From Bradyrhizobium sp. (GTDB lineage Bacteria > Pseudomonadota > Alphaproteobacteria > Rhizobiales > Xanthobacteraceae), in assembly GCA_028290305.1 (NCBI GenBank), contig JAQGKC010000094.1, positions 1-62,334 on the forward strand: 62,334 nucleotides of DNA, read 5' to 3'. Below are positions 52,818-60,002 of the stretch, in pieces. The number at the start of each line of letters is the position of its first letter. Position 1 is the first letter of the stretch. The translations under genes and the position numbers were made by a program. The notes under the pieces were generated by a model. The model did no database searches. It was not told where the DNA came from and was given only the letters and a program-made list of their open reading frames with translations.

Positions 52818-53897
52818 GTGAAATCAAATCGAGTGCGTATCGCGATGATGTCTCTGGTCGGCGGATTGCTGCTCGCAAATCAGGCCGTCGCCGACGAAAA
52901 GCTCAAGGTGGCCTTTGTCGAATTTTCGCAGCCGTCGGGATCGTCGTGGGTTCGGGCGAATACCGAGTCGACCAAATATCTGCAGGAGCACGTGCCAGAC
53001 CTCGAGATCACGCGCGTCGAATCCGTCGCCGATGGTCCGGGCGTCGTGCCCGTGATCAACAACCTGATCGCCAAGGGCAACAAGGTCATCTTCGCCAACA
53101 GCTACGGCTATGGAACGTTCATTCCCGAGATTGCCAAGAAACATCCGGAAGTCGACTTCGTCGTCCAGATGTCCGATCCGAAGGGTCCGAGGAACGTCGC
53201 CTCCTACTACGGCAAGCTGGAAGAGGTCCGCTATCTCGAGGGCGTCCTTGCCGGCAAGATGACCAAGACGAATATCGTCGGATTCTCCGGCGCCTATCCT
53301 TATTCGGCCGTCGTCTCCGGCGTGAACGCGTTCGCGCTCGGCGTCAAATCGGTCAATCCGAGCGCCAAGGTCGTCACCAACTGGGTCAACAGCTGGTACG
53401 ACCCGCCGAAGGAGAAGGAATCCGCCGACGCCCTGCTCAGTGCGGGCGCCGACATCATCGTCAACCACCTCGATTCCTCGGCCACGTTGCAGGCAGCCGC
53501 GGCAAAGGGAAAATGGGGAATGACGTCGAATGCCGACTGGTCGTTCGCGGCGCCGCAGGCCTTCCTCAGCGGCAGCGCCTGGAATTGGGGTCCGTTCTAC
53601 GTCAAGGCTGTTGAGGCTGTTAAGGCCAATAGATTCGAATCCACGCGCGACCTCGGAGACTTGAAAAGCGGCATCGTGGTGCTGCTGCCCTATGGCCCGA
53701 TGGTGACCGACGAGGCCAAGCAGGCCGTCGAAGCGGCCAAGCAGAGGATCATGTCGGGCGAGCTGAAGGTCTTCGCCGGGCCGATCGAGGATAATGAAGG
53801 CAAGTTGCGCGTTCCCCCGGGCAGCGAACTCAGCTCCGAAGACGCCGCCACCAAGATGAATTGGCTCGTGGCGGGGGTGCAAGGCGCCGCGAAATAG
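52818..53897 (+). CDS. BMP-family ABC transporter substrate-binding protein
   Basis: 359 residues from a GTG at 52818, with GGAG 8 nt upstream. Signal peptide: VRIAMMSLVGGLLLANQAVADEK, cleaved near AVA-D; no lipobox. The mature part has the BMP/PnrA fold: KVAFVEFSQPSGSSW, VFANSYGYGTFIP, EVRYLEGVLAGKMTKTN and GADIIVNHLDSSATLQ. BMP receptors bind purine nucleosides or related compounds. It heads an operon with an ATPase and two permeases. Confidence 0.92.
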   Translation: MKSNRVRIAMMSLVGGLLLANQAVADEKLKVAFVEFSQPSGSSWVRANTESTKYLQEHVPDLEITRVESVADGPGVVPVINNLIAKGNKVIFANSYGYGTFIPEIAKKHPEVDFVVQMSDPKGPRNVASYYGKLEEVRYLEGVLAGKMTKTNIVGFSGAYPYSAVVSGVNAFALGVKSVNPSAKVVTNWVNSWYDPPKEKESADALLSAGADIIVNHLDSSATLQAAAAKGKWGMTSNADWSFAAPQAFLSGSAWNWGPFYVKAVEAVKANRFESTRDLGDLKSGIVVLLPYGPMVTDEAKQAVEAAKQRIMSGELKVFAGPIEDNEGKLRVPPGSELSSEDAATKMNWLVAGVQGAAK

Positions 53898-53921
53898 TCC
53901 GACAGCGAGGGAATCAGCCTC

Positions 53922-55445
53922 ATGGCCTCAGCCGGAGAAGGCGTTTTACTGTCGTCGATCAGCAAGCGCTTCGGTGGCACCGTCGCCAACGACCGTGTCG
54001 ATCTCAGCCTGCGGCGCGGAGAAATCCACGCGCTGCTCGGCGAGAACGGCGCGGGAAAGTCGACGCTGATGAATATTTTGTCGGGCGTCTATCTGCCCGA
54101 CAGCGGTGAAATCTTCATCGACGGCGAGAAGACGAAGTTTCGCTCGCCCTGGGACGCAGTTCGTCGCGGGATTGGCATGGTTCACCAGCATTTCCAGCTG
54201 GTGAACGCGTTTTCCGTGCTCGATAATATCCTGCTCGGCGCGACCGACGCCTCGCTGCGTCTGCACCGGCGCGAAGCGGCCCAGTGTGTCGAAGCGGTGG
54301 GACGTGAGCACGGGCTGCACATCGATCCGCATGCGCTGATCTGGCAATTGACGGTCGGTCAGCGGCAAAAGGTCGAAATCCTCAAATTGCTCTATCGCGG
54401 CGCGGATCTTTTGTTGCTCGACGAGCCGACCTCGATGCTGACGCCCGGCGAAGCAGCCGATCTGTACCTGGCGTTGCGACGGCTTGCGGACGCGGGCAAA
54501 TACGTCGTGTTCATCACCCACAAGCTGCGCGAAGTCGCCGAAACCGCCGATCGGGTCACCGTGCTGCGGCGCGGCCGCGTCGTCGCGTCATTGGGAAGGT
54601 CGAAGGCCTCGATCCAGGAACTCGGTGCGCTGATGGTCGGCGCCGCAATGCCGGCGCAGCGGCCCATTAGCGCCGGCAATTTCGGTGAGGTCGTACTCAA
54701 GGTCCAAAACGCGCAAGCGCAGGCTGATCGCGGCGCCAGCGGCCTCAAGGGTGTGTCGCTCGAACTGCGGGCCGGAGAAATTCTCGGTATCGCCGGCGTC
54801 GCGGGCAACGGCCAGGTCGAACTGGCCGAATGCGTGGCTGGAATCCGCGCCCTTCAGAACGGACAGATCTGGCTGAAGGGCCATGACGTGACAGCGGCCA
54901 ACGCGCTGTCGCGGCTACGCGCCGGATTGCGCTTCGTGCCGGAGGACCGTCTCGGCATGGGGCTGGTCCCGCAGCTCGACATGACCGACAACATGCTGCT
55001 GCGCGACTATCGCGAGCGGCCGCTGGCGAAAGGCATCTGGGTCAGCCGGCGGGTCGCGCGCGAGCGCGCCGAGAACCTCATTCGCGACTACGATGTGCGT
55101 ACGCCGGGAACCGGGACCGCCATCCGCTCGCTCTCCGGCGGCAACCAGCAGAAAATCCTGATCGGGCGCGAAGTGCTGGCCCAGCCCGTGGTATTCATCG
55201 TCGCGCAACCGACCCGTGGCCTCGATATCGCTGCGGCGCGCGCGGTGCACGATCGGCTGCTCGATCTGCGCGAGACCGGCGCCGGGATCATTCTCATTTC
55301 CGAGGATCTGGACGAGATCCTGCAATTGTCCGACCGGGTGACGGTGCTCTACGACGGGGCCATCCGTGACTCGTGGCCCCGCGAGAGCGCCGAACGCAGC
55401 GATATCGGCGCCGCGATGGGCGGCCATCTGCTGGACGCGGCTTGA
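53922..55445 (+). CDS. ABC importer ATPase with two nucleotide-binding domains
   Basis: 507 residues. NBD1: Walker A GENGAGKSTLMN, Walker B LLLLDEPTS, signature LTVGQRQKVEIL in place of LSGGQ. NBD2 (about 255-500): a degenerate Walker A (GVAGNGQVELAECVAGI) and LSGGNQQKIL, with the paired DIAA. This layout is that of the sugar/nucleoside (YufO/NupO) class. It follows the BMP gene by 24 bases and couples ATP hydrolysis to import. Confidence 0.93.
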   Translation: MASAGEGVLLSSISKRFGGTVANDRVDLSLRRGEIHALLGENGAGKSTLMNILSGVYLPDSGEIFIDGEKTKFRSPWDAVRRGIGMVHQHFQLVNAFSVLDNILLGATDASLRLHRREAAQCVEAVGREHGLHIDPHALIWQLTVGQRQKVEILKLLYRGADLLLLDEPTSMLTPGEAADLYLALRRLADAGKYVVFITHKLREVAETADRVTVLRRGRVVASLGRSKASIQELGALMVGAAMPAQRPISAGNFGEVVLKVQNAQAQADRGASGLKGVSLELRAGEILGIAGVAGNGQVELAECVAGIRALQNGQIWLKGHDVTAANALSRLRAGLRFVPEDRLGMGLVPQLDMTDNMLLRDYRERPLAKGIWVSRRVARERAENLIRDYDVRTPGTGTAIRSLSGGNQQKILIGREVLAQPVVFIVAQPTRGLDIAAARAVHDRLLDLRETGAGIILISEDLDEILQLSDRVTVLYDGAIRDSWPRESAERSDIGAAMGGHLLDAA

Positions 55446-55447
55446 TT

Positions 55448-56488
55448 ATGGCCATTCCCATCTGGCTGCGGATGCCCGGCGCGTTCGTGCTGTCGGTCCT
55501 GCTTGGGCTGGCGGCGTCGTCGCTGGTCCTTGTGGCCGTGCATGCGCCGGTCCTTGAAACCTTTCACGCGATCTTTGACGGGGCGGTGGGCTCCTGGAGC
55601 GCGCTCGAGAGCTCGCTGGTGTTTGCCGAGCCGATCGCCTTCACCGGTCTTGCTGCGGCCGTCGCCTTTCGTGCACGGGTCTGGAACATCGGCGGCGAGG
55701 GCCAGATGGTGATGGGCGCCTTCGGCGCCGGTCTCATCGCTCTCAACACCTCGCTGCCGGCGCCGCTGATGTTGCTGGCGGTCGTGGCCTGCGGGATCGC
55801 CTGCGGCGCGATCTGGGCGTTCGTTTCGGCGGCCCTGAAGGTCTGGCTAGGCGTCAACGAAGTGCTGTCCAGCCTGATGTTGAACTACATCGCCATCCTG
55901 TGGATGCAGTCGCTGGTCTATGGGCCGTGGCGGGAGCCGGGCGGGGGCTGGCCCTATTCGGCATTTTTCCCCGATGCGGCAAGGCTGCCGTCGATCGGAT
56001 CCGAGCTCGACATCTGCGTCATTGCGGCGCCGCTTGTGGCGCTCGCGTTGAGCGGGCTGCTGCGGTTGAGCCGCTGGGGCTTCGAGATCACTGTTGTCGG
56101 CCACTCGCACGAAGCGGCGCGTTACGCGGCCATCAGCGTTACCCGCGTGACCATTGCGGTTATGCTTCTCAGCGGCGCACTGGCCGGGGTGGCCGGTATC
56201 CAGCAAGTGAGCGGGACGGCCGGGCGGCTCTACGTGCTAACGCCGGGCTATGGCTACCTCGGCATCCTCGTCTCTTGGCTTGCCGGGCACGATCCGTTGC
56301 TCGTCCTTGTCATGGCGGTGTTCTACGGCATCCTGATGCAGGGCGGTTCCGCGCTGCAGATCGCCCAGATCGATCCGTCCCTGGTCCGGGTCATGCAGGC
56401 CGCGATCATTCTGTTTGCGCTCGCTGGACTGACCCTGGCGAGACGGATCCGGCCGCGCGTGCAGCCTGCAAAGGGCGACCGCACATGA
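55448..56488 (+). CDS. ABC importer permease 1 (BPD_transp_2 family)
   Basis: 346 residues from the ATG at 55448, only 2 bases after the ATPase stop. About nine membrane helices. The EAA-like loop region contains NIGGEGQMVMGAFGAG and the VNEVLSSLMLNYIAI segment of YufP/NupP-type nucleoside permeases. It overlaps the next permease by ATGA. It pairs with the second permease to form a heterodimer. Confidence 0.92.
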   Translation: MAIPIWLRMPGAFVLSVLLGLAASSLVLVAVHAPVLETFHAIFDGAVGSWSALESSLVFAEPIAFTGLAAAVAFRARVWNIGGEGQMVMGAFGAGLIALNTSLPAPLMLLAVVACGIACGAIWAFVSAALKVWLGVNEVLSSLMLNYIAILWMQSLVYGPWREPGGGWPYSAFFPDAARLPSIGSELDICVIAAPLVALALSGLLRLSRWGFEITVVGHSHEAARYAAISVTRVTIAVMLLSGALAGVAGIQQVSGTAGRLYVLTPGYGYLGILVSWLAGHDPLLVLVMAVFYGILMQGGSALQIAQIDPSLVRVMQAAIILFALAGLTLARRIRPRVQPAKGDRT

Positions 56489-57426
56489 ACATGACGGTCC
56501 TCATCAGCATGCTGGCGACCAGCGTGGCTGCAGCCAGCCCGCTGCTTTTGGCCGCGCTCGGCGAACTCGTGGTCGAGCGCAGCGGCGTGCTGAACCTGGG
56601 CATCGAGGGAATCATGCTGGTGGGGGCGCTCACGGCGGTGGCGGCGACGCTTGGCTCGGGGTCGGTCGTGATCGGCATCCTCTGCGCGATCGTGGCGGGC
56701 ATGTTGCTCGGGCTTTTGTTCGCGCTGCTAACGGTGACGATCCGCGCCGATCATGTCGTCGCCGGCCTGGCGCTGGTGCTGTTCGGCGACGGGCTGTCGA
56801 GCTTTGCCGGGCACGGCCTGGTCGCCATTGACGTTCCCCAGAGCGTGCACGCGCTTCCGATTCCGCTGCTTTCGGATATCCCCGCGCTCGGCCCGATTTT
56901 CTTTCGCCAAAATGCGCTGGTCTATCTGTCCTACTTCATGGTCGCCGCGGTCTGGTATTTCCTCTACCGGACGCGGCCCGGCCTGGCGCTGCGCGCGGCC
57001 GGTGAGAAGCCGAGCGCCGTCGACGTGGTGGGGTGGAACGTATTCCGCATTCGTTATCTCGCGGTGGTGTTCGGCGCGGGCATGGCGGGGCTGGCGGGCG
57101 CCTTCCTGTCGGTCGGGTATTTGAACAGCTGGGCTGAAGGCATGACCGCCGGCCGTGGCTGGGTGGCGCTGGCGCTTGTGATCTTCGCCGGCTGGCACCC
57201 GATCAAGCTGCTCGGCGGCGCCTATCTGTTCGGCTTCGCTTATATCCTGATCGCGGAATCGCAGGTTCTGGGCGGCATATTCTACCTGATTTCGACCTAC
57301 GTCATGCAGATGTTCCCCTATCTGATGGCCATCATCGTGTTAGCGGTGATGGGCCGGCGCGCGATGAAGCGCCGCGCCGGCGCCCCCGAAGCGCTCGCGC
57401 TGCCATACGTGCGTGAAGAGCGATGA
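56485..57426 (+). CDS. ABC importer permease 2 (BPD_transp_2 family)
   Basis: 313 residues. The start overlaps the previous stop (ATGA). Motifs: GELVVERSGVLNLGIEGIMLVGAL at the N terminus, and ALVIFAGWHPIKLLGGAYLFG near the C terminus, as in YufQ/NupQ. Together with the preceding genes it makes a complete BMP-type importer, likely for nucleosides, bases or a related N-heterocycle. Confidence 0.92.
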   Translation: MNMTVLISMLATSVAAASPLLLAALGELVVERSGVLNLGIEGIMLVGALTAVAATLGSGSVVIGILCAIVAGMLLGLLFALLTVTIRADHVVAGLALVLFGDGLSSFAGHGLVAIDVPQSVHALPIPLLSDIPALGPIFFRQNALVYLSYFMVAAVWYFLYRTRPGLALRAAGEKPSAVDVVGWNVFRIRYLAVVFGAGMAGLAGAFLSVGYLNSWAEGMTAGRGWVALALVIFAGWHPIKLLGGAYLFGFAYILIAESQVLGGIFYLISTYVMQMFPYLMAIIVLAVMGRRAMKRRAGAPEALALPYVREER

Positions 57427-57475
57427 CGGCCCGCGACCATGTTCACCCGTTTGAGAGTCCGTAAAGGAGAAGACG

Positions 57476-57808
57476 ATGCCGAAGCCTGAACTGGAATTCT
57501 TCCCGACCGACAACATTCCCTGGGTGCCGGTCGAGGGCGCACCGCCCGGTCACTATCAGAAGATCCTGACCGAGGATCCTGACAAGATGTTCGTGACGCG
57601 GATGCTGAAGGTCGATCCGGGATGCGCCAGCACGGAAACATTCGTGCACGACTTTTGGGAAGAGGTGTACATCCTCGAAGGCAATCATTGGGACGGCGAC
57701 CAATTCTTCGAGAAGGGCATGTATGCCTGCCGTCCGCCGGGCATGAAGCACGGCCCGTACCGGACCGAAGGCGGGGTCGTGACGTTCGAAGTCAGGTACG
57801 CCCGCTAG
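57476..57808 (+). CDS. Small cupin-domain protein
   Basis: 110 residues with AAAGGAGAAGACG before the ATG, a strong ribosome site. Single cupin: HDFWEEVYILEGNHWDGDQF and GMYACRPPGMKHGPYR supply the His/Glu metal positions. It resembles ChrR-type or catabolic cupins such as isomerases or dioxygenase-like proteins. It follows the importer and precedes the M24 gene, so it probably acts in the same pathway. Confidence 0.85.
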   Translation: MPKPELEFFPTDNIPWVPVEGAPPGHYQKILTEDPDKMFVTRMLKVDPGCASTETFVHDFWEEVYILEGNHWDGDQFFEKGMYACRPPGMKHGPYRTEGGVVTFEVRYAR

Positions 57809-57838
57809 GTTTCCATCGATCCCTGCGAGCATATTGAG

Positions 57839-58975
57839 ATGCCACAGCACCGCCGCAGCGTCCTGGCCAACATCGACCGGCTCAATGCCTATATGGACAA
57901 CAACGGACTCGCGGCGGTCGCGGTCCGTACCGGCGTGAACTTTACCTATTTGTCGGGAATGGCGATGCCGGGCACGCTGTCCCGGCATCTCGATATTGCC
58001 AATACGGTGCGTGGCTTTATGGTTCTGTGGCCGCGCCATGGCGCGCCGGTCATCATCCTCGACGCCTTCGCCGAGAAGCTTGCGCGACGCGAGTCGTGGA
58101 TCGCGCAGGTCGAAGTGTATCAAGCTTATGAGAAATCACTTTACAGCCGGCTTGCGGAATTGATCGCCGACGCCGGTCTGGCGGCAACACGAATCGGTTT
58201 CGAGCAGGATGGACTGAGTGCGGCGCACTGGGAGGAAATCCAGCGCGCTTTGCCGAAGCTCCAAATGGTGAACTGTTCGCGGATGATGGATGAAGTCAGA
58301 TGGATCAAGACGCCCCGCGAAATCGCCCAGCAGAAGAGGGCCGCCGATCTTCTGGACGATGTCCTGGCGGAGGTCTTCCCAACGATCCGGCAAGGCGAAA
58401 CCGAGCGCGAGGTGCATGCGCGCGTGCTTGCTGCCTGTACCCGGCGAGGCGCCGGCTATGTCCATGGCATCCTGAATTCAAGTTCGAACGACGTGATGTA
58501 CGGCGGCGAAAGCGATGTCGCGTTCCGCAAGGGCGATTTTGTGCGCAACGACTACGTCACCTACTTCGACGGTTGCCCGGGACATCAGTCCCGCCTCGCC
58601 ATTCTGGGGCCGCCGAGCACGGAACAGCTGCGCGGCTACGAACTGACCCTTGAGATCCACCGCAAGACCATCGATCGGTGCCGCGCCGGCGTGACTGCCG
58701 GTGAGATCTACGCGTTTGCGGTAGAGGAGTTCAAAAAGAAGGGGATCGATTACACCGCATCGCTGGTTGGGCACGGTATGGGACCATGGTTTCACCAGCA
58801 AGAGCCGGTCTTGCGGAGGGACAGCGACATCGTCCTGGAAACGGGAATGATCCTGGCGGTTGAGCCGCAGCGTCTGCATTGGCACCTGCAGGATCTGATT
58901 TTGGTTGGTGATGGGCCGCCGCAATTGATTTCCGACAAGTTCTCGACTGATCAGCCGTTCGTCGTCAAAATGTGA
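57839..58975 (+). CDS. M24-family hydrolase (creatinase/prolidase fold) with altered metal site
   Basis: 378 residues: creatinase N-terminal domain (about 10-140) and a pita-bread catalytic domain. The five classical metal ligands read D238, H249 (in place of Asp), H312 (GHGMG), E342 (AVEPQ), Q351 (in place of Glu). Only three of five remain, so a standard di-metal aminopeptidase is unlikely. Creatinase is a known metal-free member of the fold that hydrolyses a C-N bond, which would fit the cluster. Some M24 proteins may keep one metal. The function is inferred. Confidence 0.85.
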   Translation: MPQHRRSVLANIDRLNAYMDNNGLAAVAVRTGVNFTYLSGMAMPGTLSRHLDIANTVRGFMVLWPRHGAPVIILDAFAEKLARRESWIAQVEVYQAYEKSLYSRLAELIADAGLAATRIGFEQDGLSAAHWEEIQRALPKLQMVNCSRMMDEVRWIKTPREIAQQKRAADLLDDVLAEVFPTIRQGETEREVHARVLAACTRRGAGYVHGILNSSSNDVMYGGESDVAFRKGDFVRNDYVTYFDGCPGHQSRLAILGPPSTEQLRGYELTLEIHRKTIDRCRAGVTAGEIYAFAVEEFKKKGIDYTASLVGHGMGPWFHQQEPVLRRDSDIVLETGMILAVEPQRLHWHLQDLILVGDGPPQLISDKFSTDQPFVVKM

Positions 58976-59152
58976 ACATCGCAATTGCTTTGTCAAATAT
59001 TTGTACCGTGAAGCTGAGCTGTCACGGGAGCAATCTTGACCTGTCCCTGTCGGAAACCTCTAGGTGCCAAATATCATCGCGGCCTGGCTGCTTGCGACGC
59101 AGACGTCGTGTTGCAGCCTGCGTTGTTCAGCAACAAGGCTGATCCTGCTTCT

Positions 59153-59281
59153 CTACTGGAGATGAAATTCCCTGTTGGAAGGTCTGATCAAGAATCCGAT
59201 CATCAGGAAGGTGTCGTTCACCACGATCCTGCCCGTGTCATCCACAATGCAGATACTAGTGTCCTTGACCGATTGGTCCAT
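59153..59281 (-). mobile_element. IS110-family transposase, N-terminal remnant
   Basis: From the ATG at 59281 the minus strand reads MDQSVKDTSICIVDDTGRIV, matching the DEDD-domain start of IS110 transposases; the first ~20 residues fit and then similarity is lost (NDTFLMIGFL onward, stop at 59153). A truncated insertion sequence just beyond the M24 gene. Confidence 0.65.
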
Positions 59282-59416
59282 GCTGCGCTTCTCCTTCTGA
59301 TGCTTGAGGTCGTCACCACGGACCTCGTTTCACCATCAGCCTGAAGCGCAGCACCCAAAAATCTTCACCTATCCACAAGCTGGGCCGGCCGATTACCCCA
59401 TCTCTGCCCGAGTAAT

Positions 59417-59563
59417 TCAGAAGTCGACTTGTTCCGCTATGGCGAGAGCATCATCAACCTCGATGCGAAGATATCTGACGGTGCTTTCGATCTTGGTGTG
59501 GCCGAGCAAGAGCTGCACCGCTCGCAGACTGCCTGTTCGCCGATAGATTAGAGCGGCCTTCTA
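59417..59563 (-). pseudogene. C-terminal remnant of a tyrosine recombinase
   Basis: The minus strand reads AALIYRRTGSLRAVQLLLGH, then TKIESTVRYLRIEVDDALAI and a stop at 59417. This is the end of a phage-type integrase: the Gly-His of LLLGH and the nucleophile Tyr of VRYL are there, but all upstream parts are absent. A dead remnant. Confidence 0.65.
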
Positions 59564-60002
59564 ACGTCGATCGTCGTGCTCGTGATCTCCTCCAAGCCTT
59601 CCCGAGCGAAGAACGAATTAAGCACTTCGAGGCTCGTGTCCCCGGTACTCGTGGGACCCCCTGCCGATCTGGCGCACTTGCAAGGCTCAAAAGGGGCGCC
59701 GGGCCGCGGCCTAGTGCGCTTGAGATTTGATCAGCGCCGGAAGCGAGCGGGACCGATCCTGTCTGGATCGAGTCTGCCATCACTGCGACGTGTGGCCGCG
59801 TTCTCTGCGCGCTGAACCTGAAATGTTCAGGCGCACTTTTGCTACAATTGCCGCGCTAAATGCCCGTGCGTTCTGTCTTGGGTAACATTTGTTGTGGAGT
59901 GAGGGGCAACATTTATTGTGGGCCATCGCAAGGCCGTACGGAAAGATTGCTAGCCCAGATCACCTGCCCAGCTCGGCAGCCGCATATCGGCGGGGAGGGC
60001 GC
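59564..60002. other. Scar region with repeated AACATTTrTTGTGG motif
   Basis: About 440 bases. GTAACATTTGTTGTGGAG (59882) and GCAACATTTATTGTGGGC (59908) are near-identical direct repeats, reminiscent of insertion-sequence ends. No gene is found. Confidence 0.4.

Noticed and set aside
55900..56484. N-terminal extension of permease 2 through permease 1
   Set aside because: The true start at 56485 overlaps the stop of permease 1; upstream text is an out-of-frame read.
59036..59344. 102-codon plus-strand frame
   Set aside because: It lies opposite the IS110 remnant and has no family features.
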